Origin: Cubamyces lactineus
Taxonomy: Eukaryota; Basidiomycota; Agaricomycetes; Polyporales; Polyporaceae
NCBI GenBank assembly: GCA_022376465.1
Contig: JACDTU010000004.1
Span: 868,001-932,000 of the forward strand
Direction of reading: 5' to 3'
DNA: 64,000 nt
Positions 35,453 through 46,500 of this stretch are shown one piece after another. Numbering within the stretch: position 1 is the stretch's first letter; each line of letters begins with the position of its first letter. The notes below the pieces were generated by a model, which did not search any database, was not told the origin of the DNA, and saw only the letters and a list, made by a program, of their open reading frames with translations. Position numbers and translations under genes: made by a program.

Positions 35453-37801
35453 ATTTGCAGTGGTCGTGGTTGTGATGAAAGCTGTAGTGTAGTAGCTGTG
35501 GTGGTAGTGGTAGCAGAAGAGACGGTGGCGGCGTGTAACTTTTACAAGAGCGGTCTGGTCTGCAGGTGTGTATTATGATTATGATCTCAAGTTTTGAACG
35601 GCTCTTCAAAGCTTCAAGGTTTCGAATCCAAGCCTGGCTGGCTATCGTCCTCTACGTCATGTCGTTATCTGTTTCCACAGCCGCTCCTGCGTACTCACGC
35701 ACACAGCCAAGCTTAGTACATCCAACGAGCGTATGAGCCTGTGCATCTGTACATGATCTCTGTGCGGATCGAACCGCGAACGCTCCTCTGCGCAGATCTC
35801 AGTACTCGTCGCGACCTAATCGGTACCGAATCGATCGTGTACACCGATTCGATTCCCCGTTTGCGCGCAATCATCAGTACTCACCGTCAAACACTCACTT
35901 TCAATCAAGATCCCACACAGACCAAGGAGACATCCAGTCGTGAATATGCGTGAATAGCGTGATATGCGTGAGACATCGACTACTACTAACTACTACGTGC
36001 GAAAGCGAGCGAGCGGGCGGACAGGGGAGGCGGAAGGGATGGGGAAGGTCGGCCGACGATGTGCGCGCGCTCGCCGGGGAGGAGCCTTGCAGCGACGAAG
36101 TGCGATGGGAGTGGGATGTACGACAGGGTGGTGGTGCAGAGAGCGCAGAGGCGTAGGAAGGAAGGAGACGCAGGCCAGGCAGGGCGGCGAGGAACGCTAG
36201 ACAGCACGCGCAAGCGCGTACTGTGCCTCGCCGCGCCAAGCCACGCCGCATCTCCAGCCATCTGCTCGCACACGCACACACACGTACACGCGAGGGGTGC
36301 GGACGGGCGAGTAGGGGGTGACAAATTCCTGGGCATAGGGCGGGGGCATACATGACGCAAGAGGATCCATCAGGACCGAGTCCGTGAACGACCGACCATG
36401 GGACGAGAGGCCACCGAAAACGCACTGCCGCGCAGGCAGGCCGCACGCGCACAGCCCGCAAGCAGGCGTGCATGCGGCGGCGCTCGACCGCGCAGCGCAG
36501 CGTTCGCGTCTACAACCCCCCGCGCACACGTTCGCTCGAACGTCACCGCACACGCACGCTCGTCAGCCTCCTCCGGGGCACGTGAACTAGCACGCGCGCA
36601 TCCAGAAGGATAGACGGGGCAGGCAGGACGGAGCGTTCGGGGCGGGGAGGAGTCGCAAACAGCAGCGCAAGCGGCGGCCGCGCGGAGGCATCAGGGGCAT
36701 TGTCCAGGCACATGAAGTCAATCGTAACTGGGTGACGGGGGGTCCAAGGGGGATGATGGTGCGTCGAGGAGAGAGGCCCGCGCCTCGCCATGTCTTCCAG
36801 CCCTGGCTGAGCGCGCCGTGCGCGAGCGCGTGCTGTCGAAATTGCGCTTTGTCGCTGGCGCGCATGCACCACGAGCTAGAACCGGAGCTCATGGGCGTGT
36901 CGGATGTGCCAGGAGCCGTGAAAAATGGAGGAGGAGCGGGGCAAGAGGGCAGGGCGCACCGTAAACCGGAGGCGGTGATCAGGCGCCGACCGGGACGCAG
37001 GTGCACAGGGGAGCATACGGGGCATATTGAGGGGAGGTGCCGGAGCGGAAGGGAGCTGAGGGTAGGCTGATCCAAGGAGGAGGGGGATCGTCGAGAGGGC
37101 GAAGAGAGGAGGTTCGAGGCCAGTGTGTCGGCGCGCACATGTGCGGCGGCGAGGCACGGAACCACAGTTAAGTGGTCGTCGCCATCAGCCACGGCGTGCG
37201 CTAGGCGGGAGAGGGATGGGCGAGCGGGATACGATCGACAAACGACGGTACCGTGTGGGTGTGAAAAACAAGAAGTGCGCGCAGGGGGCGAGACAGCGTG
37301 CGTCACTATGGACGCGCGCGCCTCAAGCCACATCCTACGGTCTTGTGTCGTGTCGTGTCGACGCTCCTGCTGCGAGCCGATCCGAGGACGCCATGTCGAA
37401 GATTTCCTCGATCGCTGTTCTCCGGTGCACGCCACCCGCAAGGGCAGACGTGACCGCGCGGCACAGCTGCGAGACGTTCCGGGGAGCTCGGTATCTACCT
37501 TGCTCATACCCGTGGCGTAGGCACCACCCGGAGGTGGGGAGGATAGGGTGCATGAGGAAAGGGTGTGTGAGGGATAAGAAAATGAAGAAAGTGCCGGGTG
37601 TAATAAAGTGAATAAAAATGAGTAAAGGGAGTATGCAATGCGGTAGTCCGTGTGATCGTCAGCGTCCGCTGCTTCCAGGCAGGGGAAAACCAGTCTCGTG
37701 TGGGGGTCTTGATACAGTCGTGATACAATAATACAGCGTGCAGGAGATGCTCGGCGCGTCCGGACGCGCGGGGCGAGCTTTTGAGGCGAGTGCGGGCGCA
37801 T
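35453..37801. other. Gene-free stretch, 2.3 kb
   Basis: Upstream of TBCA and downstream of the first bHLH gene. It is GC-rich (36.0-37.5 kb) and therefore full of long chance frames on both strands, including a 404-codon frame on the minus strand at 36587-37801. None shows a domain, periodic hydrophobicity or splice support. A short CA-rich run lies near 36270-36290. No RNA gene recognised. Confidence 0.45.
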
Positions 37802-38856
37802 TCAGAAGTTGTTCGAGGTGGCGGCCTGCTGAGCAGCGACGACCTGCTGCTGAGCATGGGCGGCGGCGGCGACGGCAGAAGCCGCAGCGGCATGGCGCTG
37901 CTCTGCGGTGCCGAGCATGAGGGCCTCGTTGACGTGACGGAGATGCGCGGTCTCGGCCTCAGCCTGCTGAAGTCTCGTCTGCAATTGCTGTTGGGTCATC
38001 TCAAGGTAGCGAATGTGCGTGGTAGCTACACAAAGATATGGTCAGCATAGCCTAGCATTATCGGCGAGAGTACGTACCCCGATCCAACAAGGAAACCTTG
38101 CTCGACTTCTGGTTCGACACGGGGAGAGCGTCCTTGAGGCGGCGGTAGCCGTCACGGAGCTCATCCCGTCTCCGCTGCTCGGACTCGATCCGCTGGCGGC
38201 GGATCTCCTCGCGACGCATGTCGTTGTTGACGGCAGAGGAGGCGGTCGGGATGAAGTCATCGTCGTCGTCGCTGGCAAACTCTTCCGAGGCCTTGGAACG
38301 CTTCTTCTGCTGCTGGCGGGTGGAGGAGCGAGTGATCGCGGCGGCACCGAGAGGGTTGTAACGGTGGGACCTGGGAATAGCAGCGAGCGAACCGGGGGGG
38401 ACGGCAGGGCCCGGGGAGTGGCTTCCGCTACCACGGCGGCTGCGGGTAGAGCCGACAGAGTCGGAGGACAGCTCGCCGGCGCTGAGGTTGGAGAGGGCGC
38501 CGGGATAGATGCCGGTGGGCGTGAAGGGGCGGGCCGGGGAGCCGGTGCTGTAGTTGCCGCTGGACGAGTAGGTGTACTCGTTCAAGCCACTGGAGAGGGG
38601 AAGCGAGCTGAAGCCACCCATGCGAGGGGACGACGTCTGGGGGACTGGGAAAGCGGAGTGCGGATCAGGGTGATGACAGAAGCGGAAGGAAGCTGGAAGA
38701 CTCACGGCCCATGGAAGAAACGCCAAAGGGGGAGTGGGGCGGATACTGCAAGTAGTCGAGACCAGAGAGGGGGTCATTGTAGTAACTTGAAGGATCGATG
38801 AAATCGGTGGCGTTCTTGGAGTGGTCGAGGACGTGCTCGATGTGGGCGGTCTCCAT
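37802..38856 (-). CDS. bHLH transcription factor (first paralogue)
   Basis: Three exons (38856-38706, 38644-38078, 38025-37802) give 313 aa. A Ser/Pro/Tyr-rich N-terminus precedes an acidic run (DDDDDF) and a basic helix-loop-helix: RRQRIESEQRRRDELRDGYR, loop LPVSNQKSSKVS, helix 2 LLDRATTHIRYLEMTQQQLQ. Helix 2 runs into a coiled-coil or zipper-like Gln/Glu stretch, then an Ala/Gln-rich tail ending TSNNF. The basic region keeps the Glu-x-x-Arg pair used for E-box (CANNTG) contact, though the preceding His of Max-type factors is Arg. The last intron falls within the first turn of helix 2. A closely similar gene lies at 48970-50134. Target genes are unknown. Confidence 0.88.
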
Positions 38857-41800
38857 TGTGGCGGACGTGGAAGAGATGGTGAGAGCAGACGAATAGAGCT
38901 GTGTGTGGGCAGAATGCGAGGGAGGAAAGTATCACAAGGGCGAACTGATCGTGAGGGGGGCCGAATTAAAAAGAGACGGGGACAAGAAGAGCGGACTGAA
39001 GCGGTTGTTAGCAGGGAACAAGAGAGGGAGGACAAGGAGGAGACGTACGCTGGCGACGGAGGAGGGCGGGGAGGAGAAGAGACACCCGGCGGGGGAGGGA
39101 TGGGGAGAAGGAGGAGAAGGCGAAGGGGAGGAACTATATAGGAGGGAGGGGATGAGGGCGAGGGAAGCCGGAAGGGCAAGCAGCAGCTGAGCCACGGCTA
39201 CGGATGGGAATGGGAATCTTGAGCTTGAGCCCGCTCAGCGTCCTTTGCTCTTCCTGCCCTCGCGGTCTCCGGACTCGGACTTTGGATTTCGACGCGCATT
39301 CGTCCACAGGCGCCCATCCCTAGCCCTGCCCTCCCATCACCTCGTGTTTCCCCATTCCGTCACTCTTGTCACGCAAACTCTAATGAATTACTTCCGCGGC
39401 GTATTCCTCCAGATTCTCATCTCCCTCCCTCCAGTCCTCTCCTCCCTCACATCACCTCTCTCCTCTCCCCGTATTCCGAGTCATCACTCCCCTCCAGTCA
39501 TCAACAACCGTCCCCTCCTCCTCGTCTCCCCTGCTTCCCTTTCAGGCTTTCTTCCCCTTCCAGCCCATACCCCTCCCAAATCCATCGCCCATTAAACTTG
39601 CTTTCGGCTTATCACCCGCATCACCTCCCCGGTCTTCCGACCGCTCGTCCCTTACTCGTCCCAGTCCATCTCGGGCATCTCCCCTTCCCTCTTTCGTCCC
39701 CCATCGCTCCCATCCCCCTCCTTCCGGCCTCCTCCACTCGCACCAGACTCGCAAGCGACCGCCTCGTGTCCCACAAAATAATCCCAGCGCCCGCAACGTT
39801 TCTTTCATTTCCTCTTTCCGCACCCCACTGCGCCATTTCTGGCCCTCGGCCCTCCCCATACCCGTCTCGCCCTCTCCCAGTCTCTCCGACGTTCCTCCCC
39901 AGTTCGTCACTCTCCAGACTCCCGGTCTCTCCCTCCCAGTCCCCCTCCAGCCTAGTGTCCGCCCGTCCGTCCCTCCGAACCGCTTGTCTTCCCGTCTTCC
40001 CCGTCACACCTCTCCGATCATTCGCTCTCCAGAGTGTGGTCTCCGAGTCCCCGCCCGTATCCGCATCTCTCTTTCTTTCTTTCGCCCGATGTCGCGCCCG
40101 TCTCGCCCGCGCCCGTCGTCCGCCGTCCGTAATAACCTACCACCGCAGAACTTTCTCTGTCCCAGCCCGTCTCCTCCGTTTCCCACTCCGTACATCGGCG
40201 CCCCGCGACGGCTGCTCTTTGTCCGTCCACCTGCCCAAACGCTATATGCACCAGTGCTACGCTTATGGCGATACCGTTCGTTACATGTTGTGCGATAGTT
40301 GTGATTGGGCTGGCGGCCGCTGCCAGTGGCAAATGAGCCGCTTCGATCTCTCCCCTCCCTCCCCCCCAAACCCTCGCCCCGCGCGCGGCCGGCCGTGCCT
40401 CTTCATATATACTTCATATCCATCTGACGCCTCGCAGACAGCCCGCTTTCCTTTCTGCTCCGCCTTCTTGACGCGCAATATCGGAAACAACGATTGTCCC
40501 ACTGCCCATCTGATCACGCTCATTAGGATGCACTAATAATTGTGCTGTCTGCGGCGCTGCGTGCGTATGTACGTACGTACGCACCGCGCTCAGCTCTCGC
40601 CCTGATATCCTGATGTCCTGAGATCTGTCAATACAATGTCACGCCTGCACGATCTCGGGCTCCACAGGACACACACAGCCGCAGCTAGCCTCTCAGCTCG
40701 CTCAGTGTGCCCCAGCCTCGGTACATGAGCTCGAGAACGCGGCCCCTCAGCATTGGCCAGGCCTCGCGCTCCAGCAGCTTGCGAGCGCCGCCGCTGCACA
40801 CAGCTCGAGCCCAAGCTCGAGTGACAGGCGGATATGCGATGCATCCCAGCCTCAGCTAAGTAGCCGCTGTATCCAAGGCCAGCTGAGCCAGCTCTCCGCG
40901 CGCTCTTACCCCGGGGCGTTCACACCGGCACGGACCATCTCCCGGTGCGAGGACACCCATCGTCTCCCTTCCAAACGCCGCGTCACTTGACCGTAGCCGC
41001 CGCCGCCGCGCCTTCTCGCACACTCGCACACTCGCACGCACCCTGCTGGCCCACGGCTTACGCTGGCTTACGGGATTCTGAACCTTCGGCGTTCGCGCGC
41101 GCGTCCAATGTCCATGGGCCAGTGATCCCCACTACCGTCGTTCAAGCGCGCCGGGGAAAAGTCCTGTCGCGGACGGACAGACGCACGCGCTGCGCCGTAG
41201 TCCTGGGCAGCGTGCTTCGTAGACAGCCGTGATGTTAGCTTTGAGGAAACCAGACCTCCGCAATCAGCAGTCCAGGACCCATGACAGACCGGAGTACCTG
41301 GGGCCGCCAAATAGGCGCAGCAGAGCCGCCCGTCCGTGTGGGCCCCGCGCGCCAGCCGCGTCCGAGTTCAGTTAGGTGTATTCGAGAAGGCTGATCATCA
41401 TCTGCGAAGCAGGCAGGAACAGCGACAACAGCGTAACGGTATAGGAATAAGTCAGTCGTAAAGACGGGCCCGGTACGTAAAAACACAACGTGCGTGGGTT
41501 CCCGAGGGTCGTAACAGGTCGTGAGCGTGAGGGGTCGTGACGTGCCGAGAGGCGAGAGATATCGAGACAACAGAGAGACAGAGAAAAAAGCACAACGGAA
41601 CGGGGGACTCGGAGACGCGCAAGAAAATGGAACAAGACGCGAAGGAACCGTCCACAAGGCGCGGGGGAAGCAAAGCAAGCTGCGCAGGCGAGCGGCGGCA
41701 GCTGGGGTCATGAACGCACGGGATCGGGAGGAGGCGGTGGGAGCATTAGTGGTGGATCGTAAGCGCAAGCGATGGTGGGCACCGGGGTACGGCTGGGACG

Positions 41801-41889
41801 CAACTCTCCGAAAGACTTGAGAAGTTACCAGAGGAAGGCGAACGGCTGCTCTACAGCGACCGAGCGCCGCTTGACGATCGGGCGGCGCC
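38857..41889. other. Gene-free stretch with strand-composition switch, 3.0 kb
   Basis: From about 38880 to 39190 the plus strand is strongly purine-rich (GA/GGA runs); from about 39240 to 40480 it is strongly pyrimidine-rich (CT/CCT runs). The long plus-strand frames in the second block are Ser/Pro/Leu chains produced by that composition and are not called. A short GTAC repeat lies near 40568. The first block is the CT-rich leader or promoter of the bHLH gene when read on its own strand. No gene is supported in 40.5-41.9 kb. Confidence 0.5.
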
Positions 41890-43567
41890 TTAGGCGTTGT
41901 AATATCCTATACGCGAGAAGAAAAAAACAAAGTTTCGGTTAGCGACCGCTCATCCCAGCACACAGGTGCAGCACGCGCTCCATCGCTCCGTCGAACGTGA
42001 GGCAGGGAAGACGTCCATGCGATCGGATACCGATGGGCCAAGCGATGCGCACGGTGCGAGATACGACAACGTGAATACTCACCGCCATAGAACGGGCCCT
42101 TCATATTTGAATAATGCTCGAGTCTCTTCTGGAAGCGCCAGACGAGGAAGAACATGTACATCTGCCATGTATCACACGGCACAGCGCGTTAGAGAGAAGC
42201 CCCACGGTCAGCTCGGGCGTTTGTTCGAAGACGGTGTGACCGGCCCACACACCTGGAAGACGAGGTCGACCAGCAGTCCTACGATGAACGCGGCGTAGAG
42301 ACTCGAAAAGCCGGTTGTGCAGAATCCGGTCGGGAACGATGCGGAACCGCCGTATCCTGCCTCGGCCGAATCCGTCCAAAGCTGTCCGCCATTGGAGCAC
42401 TCCCACTGAATCTTGTCTTTCCTACAAACAACATGTTAGCCTCCTGTGTAGGCGCAAGAGCGGAGCTAGGCAGAGTGCCATCGGAGTGCGTGATCGTCGC
42501 GGCGATGTAAATACTACACGTGCGGGCGGAACATCCTGAAACCCAGGATAATCCTGAACTCCGGGAGGCAGTCACGCTTTCGAAGGAGAAACACGCGTCC
42601 ATAGCCGCGCAGCTCGGGAAAGATGGACAAACAGCTCGTGGTGACCGGTGACACACAACGCCACCCTGCTGATGGAGAAGGTCCTGGCACCGGTAAATTT
42701 GCGGTGAAGTGCTCGTATTATGAACGTGAAGGGTGAGTGGTGTGACCGAACAAAGGAGAGTGCTGCGAGGAGCGTCGAAGCGCAATTTGAGAGAACTTAC
42801 CCTCGCTGGAGTTCGACGATCATGATTATGCATCGGACTGCACAGATGATGATTATGAACGGCCAGATGAATTTGCAGACGCGTATCCAGATGTACGATC
42901 GCTACAAACAGATCGTATAAGTCTTAGGACAGATCCTCGGCGATCGCGATTGTGCATTGATCAATCCGAAAACATACGAGGGCAGGAGAAAATGGGGGAT
43001 GAACTCACGTTAGAGAGCGCGAGGATCGAGAGCGCAGCAGCCACTGCTACACCGATCCCAATACCACCGTAGATCTGCCTGTATATGACAGTAAGTTCCA
43101 GGGTCGTCTCAATGCATTGTAGGGTCCATTTGCTAACCATTCGGGGAACACGAAGAACAAATATTGGCCCCAGTTCAAAAGGAAGATGCCTCCCGCGAGA
43201 CTGTACAGCTGAATGTCACCGAGGAATTAGACTGAGGACATAGATGCTTCAATGATGGGCATGCTCACAAACATGACGACGCCCCACGCAATAGCACCAC
43301 CTCTCTGCAGCAGTGTATCAGAATATGCGATTGATCACGCATCGTCGAGTAAACGCACCAGAGGGAGCAAGAGAAGGCAGTTGTCGCACCTAGGATTTAA
43401 ATATAACGAAACTCGATGTGAGTACCTTCCTTGAATGGCATGCGCATATGGAATGTAGTGCTCACCACATCGTTAAGGATCGTTGAGAGGAATACCAAGG
43501 AGTGGCCTGGCTTCGTTACTTGAGAACTCCTGAATACGGCGCGAAACTTTGACGCCAATAGTCTTGA
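41890..43567 (-). CDS. Uncharacterised multi-pass membrane protein (5' end unresolved)
   Basis: Eight exons join in phase (43567-43466, 43304-43269, 43208-43138, 43078-43009, 42901-42801, 42421-42253, 42161-42083, 41906-41890) for at least 214 aa. Hydrophobic segments are GHSLVFLSTILND, AIAWGVVMFLYSLAGGIFLL, GIGIGVAVAAALSILAL, FIWPFIIIICAVRCIIMIV and AAFIVGLLVDLVFQMYMFFL. Between the last two lies a loop with cysteines in WECSNGGQLW and FPTGFCTTGF, perhaps disulfide-bonded. The C-terminus reads RFQKRLEHYSNMKGPFYGGYY before NA. I know similar text only as conserved hypothetical protein in Agaricomycetes and assign no function. No start codon could be found; an upstream exon probably exists. 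Intron 42422-42800 (379 nt) is unusually long here. Confidence 0.75.
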
Positions 43568-46500
43568 CTGCGTGTTAGTAGAGGTTTCGCGAGATTGAGT
43601 TCTTCAAGGGTAGTGACGAGGTGGGTATAGAGGCCACTACTGGCTGCGGGGAGCGATGGGTGGACAGCGTCGACGCTGGGTGGGACGAGGAGCTCCTGTG
43701 AAGACGAAGCACGTTCCTCGTTGCCTCCCCACTGCGTGACAGAATGACGTCCGGACATAACACCGTCACAAATATGGTTTGGGGCAACTAAGGACATTTT
43801 CCCGCTCGAAGGGCCGTGTGACATCACTGTGACATAGGCGCTAGCTACTGGTGCCCGGCCCGTGAGACTCATACGGTGGAGCTTCGAAACTATACTGAAC
43901 GCCTTCGGTTTACCTCCGTTCATATCCTGCGATGCGCTGCTGTTCGACATTTCGGTACATCACTTCTTCCACGCGTTAATGTGACTGAGGGTTTAGAGTC
44001 CGTCGGCACATGTCAAGCGTATGTCCTATCTGAACGCCAGCACTTACTTCGGTTTTCGATCGTGTCGAACCCTTCGGACCTGAGTACCTGCTGAAACTCA
44101 CGCTCGAGGCCGTATCCAATTGGAAGAACAGCATCTGCGGCCTCAGCGAGGCTCCAATACCAGAACCTTGGCACGCCCACCAGCCCTGTGTCTTGAACAC
44201 TCGATTGCGGTCTGCGAACTTGCCGACGAAGATCAGCTGAGCGATATGCATGCTTCTGTCGGAATACGTTCGCACGGATAATCCGCGCGGTGCGTTCTTC
44301 TCGTGCTCGAGCTCGCAGTTCTACACTCTCGCGACCAGGTATTGCAGTCCATTGTGCACTGTGCCTGCCCTTCAGGCGCAATGTCTCGATGCCGGAGTCA
44401 TCTCGTTCCTCATTCTTCTTCACTCTGCCACTTCGCTTCGCGATGTCTCTCGCCACAGGTACAACCGCGACTAATGAACGGTCATTAGGTCGATAAGAAC
44501 TGCACCAGAATCCGATGACATGCCCCCCGAGAACACGCCTTTTTCATCTCCGGCATTAATCCCTTCTCTCGAAGTCCTACGGAGCATCGTACGGGCCGAT
44601 GCTCCAGCTCTCTCGGGCGCAGACTGGAATCTCGTGCACCAACGCACGTAGCGGATGGGATCGTCTTGGGCCCGTTATGCACGCCTAGGCCTTGCTACAC
44701 ACCTTGATCGCAAAGCCGCTCACACCGCGACGTAGATCGCTGTCTACTTATGTCGCATCGCTCCCCCGCTCTTGGACCTTTGGGCGTGTCATGCCCCGCA
44801 TCCCTTCGTCCGTCTCTTCTCTTCTCTATACAATTCGCCCCTTCATCTTCTATCGCGTTTCTCATCGGAACGGACAGGTTCGTGCACCCGCGATACCGTG
44901 TGCATGTAGACCATGGAGTGTACTCATCGATGACCATCCAGGTCTCAATATGTTGCTCGAATTGTGCTCGGTTGACGATGTCTACCAGCAATCTAGAGCT
45001 TTTGGACAAACCCCTGCATTGCCCGAGAGCCACGGCGCGCGCCACCGCAAGACATACAGCAATCAATCAATATTTTATGGCATCGCGCAATATCTTGAAG
45101 CCGGAAGGTCCTGTTCCTCTTTCCACTAGCCATCTTGTCAGGTGAGGTATTGTCTTTTTCATGTCGGCGCGAACTGTCATAAAGACAAGACCTGCTGATA
45201 TACGCATTTCATCGCATTGCAGGCACGCCTCTCGTACTGCACATCCAACTCCACCGTTCGCTCAAGGGATGAGCACCGTAAATCGCAGGTTCTGCGAAAG
45301 CGTGCCGTGTCCACAGGGACGTTTGATCGCCGAGTCTATGACATGAGGCGACAAGCGCGCGCTCTCGAGGATGCAGAAACATCGCTCCCGGCCATTCGGG
45401 CCCACATGGTCACAGGGAGCAGGTGGGCTTCGGTTGCACGGCGCCGAGAGAAAAAGGGATGCGTGAGTGAGCATTGTCACCTCTGAATCTGCAGCGCTGG
45501 TACTCTTGCCTTCGTCAAACCCAGGCAACCTTCGCACCTGGTCCCATGCGACGTTTCAATGGTGTACAGCATCCGTGTACCCCTTCTTGCAACCGCCACC
45601 TTTCGCCCGCTGCCATTCCTCGAAGTTGAGCAACATGGTGACTCGGAATCTGGATTCGCTTCAGAACGCCCTGCTGAGCCTCAGTGAGACCCAGGCTCCG
45701 TACGCCGACGCTCGACTTGCTTATTCGGGCAAAAGTCGCCTCCCAGTTGCCTCGTGCATCACTTTCTCATGCTCGTCGGCCCCCACTCGCAGCTCGACTT
45801 TCGGGGACGTTTGTGCGTGGCCGACATGTGTCAGCGCCCAGACAGGCCGCACGGCCCGCCGTGCAGCGTGTTGTGTCGGCTACGTCTTTTGCAGGCTGAC
45901 ATCACTGCAACTTGCAGTAGTAGGGCACCCGCGAGTCAGACCTTCAGGGTCAGTGGGACGGGCATCAGCTGGATACGGTCTAGCTAGCTTGGGGTGCGTA
46001 CGGTCGTTGTACGTACGGTGGTCAGTACAGCCTCTGCCTCGGTGTGAATGATATCGTGCTAATGGTTGCGCAGCCGTCCAGGCCGTCTTTGGCCCTGGGT
46101 TCACATAGGCTCTGTCACCTCAGCTTCCTTCTTCCGGTGCCTTTAGAGCTCTAGCTGCCGCGGCATGGATCTCGCCACAGAGATGATCTGCTTCCTCAGG
46201 AGGACGCTGTTGAACCAGGTCGACGGTACTCTTGCGATTTGATTGATCCGGAGGCGAACAGATCCGTGCACCCTCTGGGAGTCACTTAGACTATCTACGA
46301 ACGTGGAACCCGCCACAATACGAGCGGAGTCTTGGGCGACTCGGCGCACAACGATAGCTTGAGCCCCGTATTTCTGAGGTCAGACGTCTTTCCTAATCGT
46401 CTCGAGGGCTGAGCATTTGCTGCGCTTGCGCGCTTTTCTTCCGGTCTGAGACAGAAGCATTAGGTCACCACCTCGAGGCCGAACCCACAGAAGACACGGG

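Noticed and set aside
36587..37801. 404-codon minus-strand open frame beginning one base after the bHLH stop
   Set aside because: It lies in GC-rich sequence where stops are rare on both strands, has no domain or hydrophobic periodicity, and fits a long 3' UTR better.
38013..38801. 262-codon plus-strand frame opposite the first bHLH gene
   Set aside because: It is antisense to a clear bHLH domain and shows no domain of its own.
39245..40536. Two long plus-strand frames (116 and 312 codons) rich in Ser, Pro and Leu
   Set aside because: Their composition follows directly from the CT-rich strand; no motif and no splice support.
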